From the NCBI GenBank assembly GCA_941918925.1, contig OW799234.1:136571305-136635304 (forward strand): a stretch of DNA of 64,000 nucleotides, read 5' to 3'. Every line of letters begins with the position of its first letter. The stretch's first letter is position 1. The notes beneath the pieces were generated by a model. It ran no database searches. It saw nothing but the letters and a program-made list of their open reading frames with translations, and was not told the DNA's origin. Positions 33,724 to 45,345 of this stretch are shown piece after piece. The translations under genes and the position numbers were made by a program. The stretch comes from Phyto melanocephala. Taxonomy: Eukaryota; Arthropoda; Insecta; Diptera; Rhinophoridae.

Positions 33724-34525
33724 CCCCTATTGCGGTTCACCACTCAACTCACTTTGGTTGTGTGAGAGTCAACCCAACTTATGCACAACCAAACTCATTT
33801 AATGTATTGTGATACTCAACTGTTTTTAGTTGAGTTTGCTATAAAGTTGCCAACTTAAAATATCGAACTACCAACTTTCAATATTACGTTTAGCAAATGA
33901 AAAAAAAATTTCCTAAAATTGTTTTTAACTGCTGTGCCGAATAAAAAGTATTTATAATGGATATATGTAAGTTTCGATTTATGTTATGATGATGAATATA
34001 AAAACTTTCGTGTAGATGTGCTACGTACAAGAAGAAAAATTCGTGATGATTCAAACCCTCTTGAGCTGCCCAGTTCCAAGTATAAATTTCTAATAAGTAA
34101 CGAAACTAAATAATAATTTTATATTAATAGACTTTTAAGTTATTTCCTACTAAAAGATCACCCAAAAACACCTGTTCGCGTGGTGGCTATTCCTTCTATA
34201 TTAAAGTTATGTGCTGCTCTTAGATTCTTTGCTGACGGGAGCTATCAAAGATGCAATGAAATAAAAAAGTACATATACTTACGATCTCTCCAGTTTGTTT
34301 TCCATATTTACGCTTTTAAAAAAATCAACCTAACTGCCAATAACACAACTACTCTTAAGCAGTTGTGTGTATTAAACGTTTTTGTCGACCAAAGTTGAAA
34401 ACAGCAATACCGCGAAAAAATAGATACACAACTGAATAGTCAACAGTCACTTGAGTTGAGAATGGTAATGTCAATTTGCCAAAGACAACCAAACTATTAA
34501 AAAAGTGGAGAACCGCAATAGGGGC
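33724..34525 (+). mobile_element. PIF/Harbinger element nested in the CATAGCTG repeat
   Basis: Inverted ends CCCCTATTGCGGTTC and the near-complement GAACCGCAATAGGGG. TTA precedes the left end (33721-33723) and follows the right end after one extra C (34526-34528). The uninterrupted sequence is seen in the copy at about 42950. It holds the first part of a HARBI1-like transposase; the catalytic part is gone. Confidence 0.8.
33986..34270 (+). pseudogene. HARBI1-like transposase N-terminal fragment
   Basis: Two blocks can be read: RRKIRDDSNPLELP (about 34035-34076), then, after a stop and AT-rich sequence that may be an intron, KDHPKTPVRV..LCAALRFFADGSYQ (about 34150-34250). LxALRFxAxGSYQ is the characteristic early motif of HARBI1/PIF nucleases, preceding the catalytic DDE. 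Everything after about 34270 is unrelated, so the enzyme is truncated and inactive. Confidence 0.75.
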
Positions 34526-35161
34526 TTATAATCATTTCTTTCTAAAGTTTCTAATGATAAAGGTAGCCTAGACAAGCGTAAGACAAGCACAACGCCAAAA
34601 TAAACTACATCGTTTCGCTTTTCAGCCCATAAATTTATTTCTGGATCTGCAAACCAGTCTTTCTTAATTTTCCTCTTCTTGTTGGCTACCTGTGAAAAAC
34701 ACCATTAAAATTTAATTTTAGCTACTACAAAGTTTTGTATAAAGTATTTAATCATATTATTTTGTCACTTATTTTTAAATAAATTTACTTAAAAATTAAA
34801 ATTATTTTTAACGCGTTTCCAAATTTATATTTGTTCGTGTTGTAGGTATCTGTTGATAAAATGTCGCATATACTATTTTAGAAATGTATAAAGTGGAAAA
34901 AATTATCCACACAAATACATTAAATAATGATAGATTTATCTCTTTCACTCTGTTCTATTATTAATAACATAAAAAACCGTTACAAATAATTTTTATTTAG
35001 TTTAAGGTTGATATAAAGGTAATAAAAAATGTTGCAAACTTGAATTCTTGAAAATCGTCAAAAACATAATATAAATCGACAAATCGTCAACATTTAATTT
35101 TTAGCACGTAAAATCGTCAAAATGACGATAAATCGTCAAATCTGGCAGCTATGCTTGTGAG

Positions 35162-35738
35162 ATTTGTCAAAAAAAAATTTTTTTTTCTTTGTTTGAATTT
35201 ACGAATATTTTTGTCTGTGTACTGCAGTCGCGCATCAACCACGTTCTTATATGTATGTACATATTTGAGTATATTTAACAGTGAACGAAAAGAAACGAAA
35301 CGAAACACAGTACAAATCATCTAAGTCAGAAACTTTTAAATTTTCATGAATCGTTTTGTTTGCGAGCAAAACAAAACCACAAACTTTTCAATGCAAAAGA
35401 GCATAAACAAAACAATTCGGGTTTTGTACTTAGGCTTTGCTTTGACGGTATGTTTCGTTTGAGTACGAAACAAGAATGAAACGTTTGCAAACGTTTGCAG
35501 AACAAAAAGATTATAACAATCATAATAAAAATGCACCATTACCAATTCGTAAACTATAGTCAGTGACTTCATATCGTTATTAGGATCATAAAATTAATGT
35601 AGGTAGGTAAAATGTTAAAAAATTCCCAACAACAAGCAGCAATAAACATGTAGATTTTTTCATGTAAAGAGCAAATCAATCAGCAAACGTTTGCAGAAAG
35701 TATTGTACTGTATTGTTTTGCATGTTACATATTGAAGC
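35162..35738. other. AT-rich DNA, no gene seen
   Basis: Contains strings of GAAACGAAACGAAAC near 35290 and AAACGTTTGCAAACGTTTGCAG near 35480, with no recognisable gene. Confidence 0.45.
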
Positions 35739-35746
35739 AGAGTACT

Positions 35747-35998
35747 CAAGGCGAATTTATTTATCAGGTGGTGGTAATTCTACAACAAATACAACATTAA
35801 AAAAACAACATGGTTTTTTATTGTTGCTTTCGACATCGATGTGTCAAAAACTACATGGTTTTTGTTTGTGTTTTTTTGCGCGGGAAGGAGTAATCTATGT
35901 AAACATAAATAATATTTGACAATGCAGTCATCATTTTTGCAAATAAAAAAGTAGATCAGCTGCGTTGTCAACACCACCTGATAAATAAATTCGCCTTG
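35747..35998 (+). mobile_element. CAAGGCG MITE, copy 2
   Basis: CAAGGCGAATT ends, perfect 8-bp duplication AGAGTACT (35739-35746, 35999-36006). Aligns over its full length with copy 3 at 48503-48755 in the opposite orientation. Confidence 0.9.
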
Positions 35999-36244
35999 AG
36001 AGTACTTTTCGATTCTGGTTTTGTTTGCACTCATAGTACAAAACAATACAAAAAAAATGTATGTACCGTTATCCTGGGTTTTGTTTCGTTTTGTTTTCCC
36101 TCTCTGAAATGATCGAAACAAAACTATTGGAAACGTTTCCTTTTGTTTGTTTTCGTACTCTGATATTTAAAACGTTAAAGTAAGTGCATACATATAGTTA
36201 TTCACAAATATGCATTTATTGGTACGTTTTGTATATATTTTCCG

Positions 36245-36292
36245 TACATACATACATACATACATACATACATACATACATACATACAAACA
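36245..36292. repeat. (TACA)n microsatellite
   Basis: About twelve tandem TACA units. Confidence 0.9.
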
Positions 36293-36699
36293 TAAGTATT
36301 ATTGTACAACTTTTTTTAAGAATAGTCAGCGAAAATGGATTCTCTAGACGAATGTAATTTAAAATTTGTTGTAGTTTTCAACAGAGCTGTAAACGAATAA
36401 TTCGGTGTTGTTTTTAAATGAATCATGAATTAACAAAATTCAAGTGTATCGAATTCGTTTCAAAAAAAGAATTGAATTAAATTATGTGAGGATTCATTAT
36501 GAATACGACACATTCGAATTTCATCTAAATTAAAAGAATTAAAATAAATTAAGAATTAATTCGTCGAGAACTTGACGGTAAGAAAAATTTTTATTTATTT
36601 TTCTTTTAGTTTTTTAATCATAATAGCAAAATTCATGGTTCATGGCCTACTAATTGCAGTTATTTCAAGACGATTAGTATTTGTGAATGTTTGGATGTT

Positions 36700-37420
36700 A
36701 CGATTTTTAGATGTTTAAAAGTTTGTTACTCAATCACGCAAAAACGGCTAAACGGAACTAAATGAAATTTGGAACACAGATAGACAAAAACTTAGATTTA
36801 CACAGAGGCTACCCGTTAATACGATATTCAAGCGAATTCTCAGAAATATGCAATAAATATATTTTTTGTATTTAGTTAGTTGGTTGTTCAAAGGATTCGA
36901 TTGTCCAAAATTAACACGTACACGTGGCGAAAAATCTGTATCTTAGAACGTCGTCTATAGAAGCATTTTTCCCTGAAATATTTGCACTAAATCCCATCTC
37001 ACTAATATTTATATTACTAGCCAAGCCCAGTTGCTACGCCCAAATGTGTGCAAAGTTTCAGAAAAATCGATCTGGTGCAAGTAGCTTAAAGTAATTACTT
37101 ATTTTTTATGGGCATGGCAATGCCCACTTTTCTAATCACGAAACTATATAGTCATAACAGTTCAATATGCTTGCAAAGTTTCAGAAAAATCGGTCAAGTG
37201 CAGGTAGCTAAAATTTATAACTTTTTTTGTATGGGTGTAGTCCCGCCCACTTTTTACCACCCATTAACACTCCCTGGAATGTGTACAACAACTTGCCAAA
37301 GTTTGAGTCCGATCGGATCTACGGTTTCGGAGTCTATAGCATACACTAGTAGGCTGGTAAGATATAAAGAGAAAAAAACACGACTGCCTTTGTTCTCATA
37401 CTTTTTACAGAAAAATTAAA
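36700..37420. repeat. Degenerate dispersed repeat
   Basis: Repeated pattern of the kind GCAAAGTTTCAGAAAAATCG (two copies at about 37055 and 37173) with GCCCAC strings, and an ACGGCTAAACGGAACTAAAT string at about 36745. This style is typical of old non-autonomous elements; termini were not found. Confidence 0.4.
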
Positions 37421-37539
37421 ATTTTTTTGCTCCCAAATAATTTGTAGTTTTGTAAAAAGTTTTGGACAAAATGGTCACTAATCAGTTAAGTTGTAGGCAA
37501 TAAATTAAGCGATTTTCCAATAAATAGTGATGTATCTAT

Positions 37540-37965
37540 GATGGACAATATCACAAAATGGCGTACAAGAAATGTATATTTAGATCAAATCTGGTAATTA
37601 AATTTTGTGTCCTTCAGCCCCCTACAATATTAATATTAAATGATAGGGCTTGACCAGTAGAATACAGTACATACAAGCTATGAAAATAATTTAATATCCT
37701 GTCTGAAACAAACTGCGAATATATTCTTTATTTAACAATCATTATAGGTAACAAAAACTAAGGCTTGATTTGTAGAGTGAAATAAATAATATAAAAATTG
37801 TAAATCCAAAATGGCGTCCGAAACAAAATGGTATATAGCATTAAATCTGAAATCTAGGCTACACTAGGATGAGTACGTTATGGGAATTTTGACATTCCTG
37901 TGTACATAATAGTGATACCCTTCTCTAAGATACGGCACGGACGATGACTACGATCGAAAGAAAAA
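37540..37965 (+). repeat. INE-1-like fragment, plus orientation
   Basis: Contains AAATGGCGTCCGAAACAAAATGG and GGCTTGACCAGTAG-type segments, complements of segments in the minus-strand copies at 48.2 and 62.1 kb. Termini degraded. Confidence 0.45.
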
Positions 37966-38600
37966 CGACTGTATAAGTATGTACTCTAAGGCAATTGATA
38001 ATAATAAACGGAGTATTAAAATTAATTATAATTAATTTTTTAAGGTCTTAGCTAACAAGTGTCGTCGCGTTTTAATGTGATATTTTAAAAACCAGCATAA
38101 TAGCAATAAAGAAGCATTTAACAACATATTTAATAGGTGCGATATGTTGTGAATATTATTTAACATATCTTCTGAACTGTTTAAGATCACACTCGTAAAC
38201 CTCTAGTTCAAAGAGAAAACAGTATCGGTTGTGAGTACCGCAATTGTTGCCAAGCGCATATTTTAGTTGTTTACGGTTGTTTATATCTACAGAATTTCGT
38301 TCGGAATATAAATATGTATGTAGTCAGCACTAATAAATTATGATCCTCACAATAGAAATTTTATAATCACAAATGAAAAGTTCGATTGCAGGAACTAAAC
38401 CATTTGATTGGCAACCCAGCAAAAACTGGGTAATGACTTGCTCTTACTAAACAACATACTTTTCAATGACTATTACATATCGTCTGTCTTACTAAGGGCC
38501 GCTTCACACTATTCTACAAGTCTTTAGATTTTCATTGGATTTTGTCAGAGCAAAATAAAATGCTTTTTGGCCTGATTGTCAAAAAATCAAACTAAGGTTA

Positions 38601-38975
38601 GTATTTAATAGGGTGGTTAGGTTCCTGTACTCTGTCAGATTTGGTCAGCATATATCATCGTTTGTTTTGAAGTTTTTAGGATTTTCTTTTATGGAATTTA
38701 TAAATTTTAGAAATTTTTTACACTTTTATAAGTTATATAAGTTGCAGATACCTAAATATTTAGTTAAGTTTTTTAGGTTTTGTAGATCTAATAGAAAAAG
38801 ACAGTTGATCATACCAAGATTGACCTCAATTTTGGAACGATCTTTTTGTGTGAGAGTGGCACGAACTTATAATAGGTCATCGGATGCATTAAGAACGTTT
38901 GATGTTAATATTGATTCCTTTAGGAAAAAACTTTTTCGCGAGTTTTCTGAGAATAGTACGTACTTAATTGAATGA
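38601..38975 (+). pseudogene. LINE ORF2 C-terminus
   Basis: An open frame aligning with the end of the 50551-51416 ORF: both have FNRV(V/I)R near the start of the shared part, then an IxxLxFxxFIxxR-like segment, a SFVVRVAGIWN / SFCVRVARTYN segment and a final F(R/N)xxFRK-type end. The reverse transcriptase catalytic region is missing by 5' truncation. No host function expected. Confidence 0.65.
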
Positions 38976-39215
38976 CCATTCTCTATCCATTTACATATCT
39001 TTTTCAATCTTGGTCTCAAGTTTGGTTAGTTTGGCTTATATTTTCTGTGCAATTTTCTTGTCATTATATTTTTAATTCCTTTATATTTATATTTAAATTA
39101 TTACATTATATTTTTATAGTTTAAGTAAAAAGCATTGTAATTTTTTTTTAGTAGAAATTTGTAGCCAATTATGGCCTAGAGGCTTGGTTGCCAAAATTTA
39201 AATAAAGAAATAAAT
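38601..39215 (+). mobile_element. 5'-truncated non-LTR retrotransposon (LINE) 3' end
   Basis: Holds the C-terminal part of a LINE ORF2 and a 3' UTR ending in GCCTAGAGGCTTG and an (A)TAAA-rich tail at about 39195-39217. The same 3' arrangement is found at 51416-51690, so both are copies of related elements. Confidence 0.75.
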
Positions 39216-40323
39216 AAATCAAATAGAAAGTTTTCCCATTACAATTTGTTTTTACACTATCACACTTCAAATAAAATACAATCTGTGTAGTATATAAACA
39301 GCTGTTTTTCTTATTTCCATCGGAGACGGACAATATAATACAATTTTATTTTTTCATTCCGATTTGTATGGCATTTCATTAATTACTTTCTTAAACACAT
39401 TCATTTACCCTACATTTGCATATGAAAGTACTTTCTTTGAAATTTCTGTATATAAAAAGCAAAAATAATAAAAATAAAAATTTAAATTAAAAAGACTAGT
39501 TTCATGAAAACTTTTTTATCGTTTACATAGAAAACAAAAACTAAATGTCGAAGCGAAGAGTTGAATTAATTGCTATACATTGTACATTAATGAGCTTAAT
39601 TTACGTATATTTTTTTAATACCTTTAGAGTTACTACATACATAAATTACATACACAAATTAAAGATAATATTTAGAAATTATTTTTTGTTTGTTTTATTT
39701 TAATTAATTATTTAATAAAACATTATTGTTTTAAAAAGATATCAATCGTATTCTTTATGTCTATTTAATGAACAAATATTATAAGTCTTTTTCATATATT
39801 TACAAAATAAATTATATATACAATTATTGTTTTACGAAAAATTTTTAAATTTGCATAAGTGTGTTAATAGGCAACAATTGTAATTTTACTTTTTGAAAAC
39901 GTATAAAAATTACTTTCTTGAAAATGTCGTTGAAAGCTCAGTAAAAAATATAAAAAAAAAGTTAGTGTGTTAAAGAAACAATTTAAGCGTACTGCGAGTT
40001 TCAGGCATTAACTTTCATGTGTAAATGCTAGGTTTAAAATATACGTAGTTAATTTTAAACTTGTGTAAAAACAGTTGAGTTTTAAAACTATCTTATAGGC
40101 ATATAGACATAGATCGGTTTAATAAATTCTATCTATTTTGTAATAAAAAAAATATAACAATATTTTAATTTAATATAATTTTTAGCTGGAATTTTATTTT
40201 AACTGCTTCATAGTCTAAAAATTCTTGTAATAAAAAATATATTGATGATTTTTATTTCCCATACCTGATTTTGCCTATGTGCTTCTGCAAAAAAACACAA
40301 CTCTGATAAAATGAAAAATCTTA
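39216..40323. other. AT-rich DNA, no gene seen
   Basis: No gene seen in about 1.1 kb of AT-rich sequence. Confidence 0.5.
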
Positions 40324-40386
40324 GGGCCGTATTCATAAAAAATATTTTCGATTTATTAAAAGCTTATTTGACAGATGTTGTAGAGA
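40324..40386. repeat. Half copy of the GGGCCGTATTC MITE
   Basis: TTA at 40321-40323 and one arm (GGGCCGTATTCATAAAAAAT onwards to ACAGATGTTGTAGAGA) match the left arm of the palindromic MITE at 21373; the second arm is missing. Confidence 0.75.
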
Positions 40387-41121
40387 GTCGTAATACTCAT
40401 TCCAAGAAGTATTTTAGTAATAACTTGATTTGTGTGATACGTAAGTACTTATTTTCAGACAAATTCTTAGATACACACACAATACAATTTCTTGCTGCGA
40501 AATTTGCTAGAAGTCATTCAAATACATACACAACTTTTTATAATTCTCATTTAGTTAAACACGCATAGGGTATAAGTAATAATTATTTTGACAACAGCGG
40601 CAAAGCATTTCATTCAAAAAGAGGTGACTTATAGATTTTCACTGATTGTTAAATTTGAAATTAACGTATCACAGAAAAATCTAACCGAATTTTCGTCCTT
40701 AGAAGAACCGAACGACATCTGTAAGTCCATAATAGTAATGCGTTATTTAGGTAACTTTAATCAAGTACTTTTTATTGCTATTAAAGTAATTACTTATTTA
40801 AGTCCAAACTTAAAAGCGACCGTAATAAGCGCTTATACGAGTCCCTATTTGTAAGCGAGGGTGGTAAGTACTTATTTAAGCGAGCGAGGTAAGTACTTGC
40901 CACCGATGTCATCGCCGTGTTAAAATAATGGGTTTAGATCACGGATGGAAATCATGGTACAATTGTACTTTTTATGGTACATTCTTGATCTTGTTGGTAC
41001 CGTGGTACTGCCGCGAGCTAATTGGTACAATTTAAAAATTTTTCCATGTTCTCTTTAATTTTGTTTGTGTGTGTTTTATTTTCTTCTGTCAGCTTCTCTG
41101 TTTTTGTTGCAATGCTGTTGT

Positions 41122-41247
41122 CAAAGCGAATTCATGTACCAGGTGGTGTCCAGTCTGCAACAACAGAATCTGCCTAGTACTTTGTTGCAAACTTCTTAGA
41201 AAAATCATCTGTTAATTTGGAATCATCTGGTACATGAATTCGACTTG
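41122..41247. mobile_element. CAAGGCG-type MITE, copy 4 (short, diverged)
   Basis: CAAAGCGAATTCATGTACCA and its near-complement at the ends, with a perfect 8-bp duplication GCTGTTGT (41114-41121, 41248-41255). The interior differs from the other copies. Confidence 0.8.
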
Positions 41248-41276
41248 GCTGTTGTTACGTGTATTTTATTTTACTT

Positions 41277-41758
41277 GTGATTCGTAAGCAGGTAAGGTGG
41301 ACTTTAATAATGAAGTACTAAAATGGTTCGATAAGCTTACTCCAGAAAAATTTATTATGGGAGAAACAAATTCAATAGTACCTCTTCTAGTGAAAATGTT
41401 TCCACACGAACAAACAAACTTTGAGGCAAATAAATAATTAGTACAGATCACTAGCCGATGTGATTGAACTTAAATTACATAAAGATTCAAATATTTTCTA
41501 TTTTTAGTCTAAAGTATCACAGATGAAAAATGAATTCAATAAGTTCATGTTCCCAAATATTTCAAGAATTTTAAGAGGTATTCTGTCTATTCCACATTCT
41601 TCGGCCAACGTCGAACGAGTTTTTTCTTTCCAAAACCTAATTAAAACAAAGGAAAGAAGAAGAATACACGTTTCTACTTTTTCCGATCTCTTCGTATGTA
41701 CCTATAAATGTAATATTTTTTATTGTATACTTCTGAATTTTTTTAAACATTTTTGTTA
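41277..41758 (+). pseudogene. hAT transposase C-terminal dimerisation region
   Basis: The open frame starting at 41523 encodes FPNISRILRGILSIPHSSAN and then ERVFSFQN, the conserved signature of the hAT C-terminal dimerisation domain (LSIPxSSAxxERxFS). Upstream (41290-41430) is another transposase-like stretch in a different frame. A TTTTTAG acceptor-like site precedes 41510. No complete transposase is present. Confidence 0.75.
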
Positions 41759-42193
41759 AGTTTATGGTTTTATTAATAAATATTAAAAAAATGGTACCGT
41801 CATGGCCTAAAAAGTACATTTTGTTTTCATACTTGGTACAAAATCATGAAAGCCATTTTCCTTTCCTGGTTTAGATGCCAATTTGTATACAGTGAAGAAC
41901 TGTTATATATTACTTTCAACTCATTATTTTGTCGTGTGTTATTTTGCTGGGAATCAATGGGATTATCTGTTTTCTGGGTGTGTACAAATAAAAAAATATT
42001 AAGGAAAAATTTCGGATTTTGTACATAAAAAAATTATTTAAAATTATTTTTTCCATATTTGATTTTGAGTCCGAAGAGCAGAAAACTTTTTAAACCAACC
42101 GCGCAATATTTTATTTTATTTCTTTTTTTTTTGGTATCTTCCTTCGGTTTGAAAAAATACTTCGAAAACCCCTTTTCTAACTACGGATACAAC

Positions 42194-43290
42194 CATAGCT
42201 GCCAGATTTGACGATTTATCGTCATTTTGACGACTTTACGTGCTAAAATTAAGTGTTGACGATTTGACGATTTATGCTATGTTTTTGACGATTTTCAAGA
42301 ATTCAAGTTTGCAACATTTTTCATTACTTTTATATCAACCTTAAACTAAATAAAAATAATTTGTAACGGTTTTTTATGTTATTAATAATAGAACAGAGTG
42401 AAAGAGATATATCGATCATAATTTAATGTGTTTGTGTGGGAATTTTTTCACTTTGTACATTTTTAACATAGTATATCCCACATATTATCAACTGATGCCT
42501 ACAACACGAACAAATATAAATTTGAAAATTCGTTTTAAACAATTTTAGTTTTTTAAGTAAATTTATTTAAATTATTTAAGTGACAAATTAATATGTTTAA
42601 ATACTTCAAAAAAATAGTAAGTTCTTTTTAATTATACATTAAAACCTTAAAAATCAAAAAATATATTTTCAATAGAAAACCAAGATGATGAAAATTCTAG
42701 CAGCTCTTCCTCTGTAAGTAGAAAATTCATCCATTTTTTATACAAAACTTTGTAGTAGCTAAAATGAAATTTTAATGGTGTTTTTCACAGGTAACCAGCA
42801 AGAAGAAGAAAACTAAGGAAGACTGGTTTGCAGATCCAGAAATAAATTTATGGGCTAAAAAGCGAAACGATGTAGTTTATTTTGGCGTTGTGCTCGTCTA
42901 ACGCTTGCCTAAAGCTACCTTAATCGGTAGAAGCTTTAGAAAGAAATGATAATAATTATTTGTCAAATAGTCTGAATTAGATGCAGCCAATTCATTATTT
43001 ATTATTTTTTGTATTTATATACATATTAATATTTATTTTTCGAAATTAATTCTAAATTGTATTATATTTATTGTCATGTTCTTAACTTAAAAGGGTCTAA
43101 TAAAACCATTGATCTCTCTGAATTTAAAAAGTTTGTTATGTTATACATTAAATAAAAAATGTTTTGTTTTGAAAAATGCGTTTTTTTTATTTTGACGTTT
43201 TTATGACGATTTGAGTACACCATTTGACGATTTTGACGATTTTTTCTATCAAATTAGACGATTTTGCCCCTATTTTATCTGGCAGCTATG
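42194..43290 (+). mobile_element. hAT-like element, CATAGCTG family, copy 2
   Basis: Starts CATAGCTGCCAGAT, ends with the near-complement at 43290, and has a perfect duplication GATACAAC (42186-42193, 43291-43298). TGACGAT or its complement is repeated about ten times inside the two ends. In the middle lie three exon-like segments bounded by good splice signals. It is non-autonomous unless these encode something functional. Confidence 0.85.
42593..42902 (+). other. Exon-like segments inside the CATAGCTG element
   Basis: An ATG at 42593 opens MFKYFKK, followed by GTAAGT at 42616. A TTTTCAATAG acceptor leads to a segment of 38 bases (about 42676-42713) ending before GTAAGT. A TTTTTCACAG acceptor leads to a third segment (about 42791-42901) encoding KEDWFADPEINLWAKK and ending in a stop. 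Segments 2 and 3 join in frame; segment 1 as drawn leaves the wrong phase, so the 5' exon may differ or be damaged. In copy 1 (about 34560-34690, minus) the third segment is conserved (DWFADPEINLWAEK) and runs further. Product unknown; no similarity recognised. Confidence 0.5.
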
Positions 43291-43298
43291 GATACAAC

Positions 43299-44879
43299 TT
43301 CTGCTAAACACAGCATAAACAAAAATTGTATTCACATTTACACTTACTGGAAAGAAGTAAAATTAAGCAAAATTTCAGCTAAAAAGAATAATCCTGGTTG
43401 TCCGCTTAACATGATATGTCTTGCAAAATTTACTTATAAATGGCCGCATATCAAAATTGATTATTTAAATATTTTGGATGTTCAAAAATTGATTTACATA
43501 TATGCACGTATGAAGATCGGTTGTGTGTTTAAATTTCGTTAATCATTTATTTTCATTTCTTCTGATTAAAAACTCATGTATGTCACTTTGTTTATTCATT
43601 GATTTTCGCAATAAAAACACTTCTTAAAACATGTGTCATCCATCAACTGCTATTATTTGCATTTTTCTATTCTATTTGATCTTGTATTTATGTACATTAG
43701 ACCCTACCGGAAAAAAACTGGACATATACTATGTGCATATATTTGAATATAAAGTATTTTTGAATTATGGACATACTATTTTATATATTTATGATTCAAT
43801 ATAAAAATGCTGTACCTCGATTTTTAACGAAATCGCGTTTTTAACGTTTTCTGGAAGCCCACATACAAACACATCATGCTCGATTTATAGATAGATTTAA
43901 AGCCACATAAAAAAGCCCTGTCTTATTTCATTCATCTAAATTTTATAACTTTTTCATAAAAAGTAACACAAAAAAGAAATTTGGGGCAAAGCACTGGTCT
44001 TCTCGAGACTAAGAGATCTGGCTGCAAATGCCATACAGACACACAATGCAAAATGTTAATACAAAAAAAAAAAAACAAAAATAAATCTTTTCTTTTAATT
44101 TGGTTTTTAAATAAAGTTTTCCACAAACACAATTAATTTGAAAAGCATTGTAATTGTCACTCTTTTTTGTTTTTTTTTTTTTTATTAAAAAAGTACGATA
44201 CGCCTACCAAAATCTGAAGGCATATACAGTCTTTCATTTCATTTATTTTTATTTTATTTTTTTGGTGTCTGTTTTAGCTCCTATGGTGCTGCTTTGCAAT
44301 ATGTTTGCAGCCTTCTTTCTGATAACCATGACTATGTGATACACAACAGAAAAACTATGCTTTTTTTTGGAAAACAAAAAGATAATGTGTGTGGTTGGAC
44401 GTTTGGTACATGGCACAACCAAACCCCGAAATATTTATTATCTAAAGGATTTGTTTACAAACGGAGAACGAAAAATACAAATAATTACTTTCAAGTGCCA
44501 TAAAAGTTTATTAAACTCGTAAATTTATTAAACAAATTTAAAGTAGCACAGAAAATGTTTCATATTTAATTGATGAGTTTGTTCTGAAGAACTCTTTCAG
44601 AGAAATATATAAAAATAAATTTGGTTTATAAAAAAAATAACTAATCTAAACCAAAACAGAATTATAGTTTAACCTAAAGCATATTAATTTTTATTAAAAA
44701 TTCTCACTGAACTGCGATCACCTGATGAATGCCTTGCTTTAACCCATATACAAACATATTTACACACATTAATACATGTGTATGCATGTATTGTAAACAA
44801 TATACAGAGTATTTTAAAAATATTTGGGTCAAGTAGCTAGTTACGAAATTGTAAAAAATCTTTGAAAAATATATTGATT
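43299..44879. other. Intergenic DNA, no gene seen
   Basis: Only short low-complexity open frames. Confidence 0.5.
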
Positions 44880-45345
44880 TGGAAATACATATTTAGGAAG
44901 TTTAAGAAATTGTCGTCAAAATTGCTCGTACAAAGTTCCAGCTAAATTTCGTTTATAGTTTCCTATGACATCAAATGTATTTATTTTTTTGTGTATGGGG
45001 AATACCATGTCCCCTGCTCCGATCCTATCCATTTTTTTTCATAAATAAGGAAATTCTTATCAAAGTAACACGTACAAAATTAAAGGGAATAGCTGCTGCT
45101 ACAGTTCTCAGAATATGTCATAAAATGTGTGTTTAATTTGTATGAGAGGTTCCACACCCACCTAAAATATAAAACATAAATAAAGCATATGTCCGTTTAG
45201 AAGGTAGACCTAGATCCATGGTGACAAATATTAGAAATTTAATTAGTAGTTTTGAAGAAAACTCATAACATACAAACACACATTTCCGCTTCATTATAGG
45301 TATTAGTATAGATTAGCATAGAAGTATAGATTAGTATAGATAAAA
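44880..45345 (-). mobile_element. Helitron-like repeat, opposite-strand copy
   Basis: Reverse complement of about 9100-9480, including the shared GGAAATG(..)TGTGTTTGT start, TCCGTTTAGA/GAACGGACATA segment and GGATAGGATC segment. On the minus strand it begins TCTATACTAA at about 45340. The 3' CTAGT-type end is not seen at the expected place. Confidence 0.55.

Larger units (their letters stand above)
33476..35153 (-). mobile_element. hAT-like element, CATAGCTG family, copy 1 (interrupted)
   Basis: Ends CATAGCTGCCAGAT and its near-complement, with a perfect 8-bp duplication CTTGTGAG at 33468-33475 and 35154-35161. Oriented opposite to the copy at 42194-43290. It has lost about 115 bp of TGACGAT repeats near one end and one exon-like segment, and carries a nested PIF/Harbinger element at 33724-34525. 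The conserved block at 34560-34690 (minus) is discussed under the second copy. Confidence 0.85.
40930..41880 (+). mobile_element. Decayed hAT element with nested MITE
   Basis: Flanked by GGTAC-rich sequence (TGGTACAATTGTAC near 40970 and TTGGTACAAAATCATG near 41833). The inside encodes hAT transposase remnants from about 41277. The CAAGGCG-type MITE copy 4 lies within. Exact termini not resolved. Confidence 0.5.

Noticed and set aside
38501..38600. MITE starting GGGCCGCTTCACAC near 38508
   Set aside because: No complementary end found in the window.
40400..40900. Regulatory array of AAGTACTTA palindromes
   Set aside because: Spacing is irregular and the motif is AT-rich and short; no more than chance plus local duplication can be claimed.
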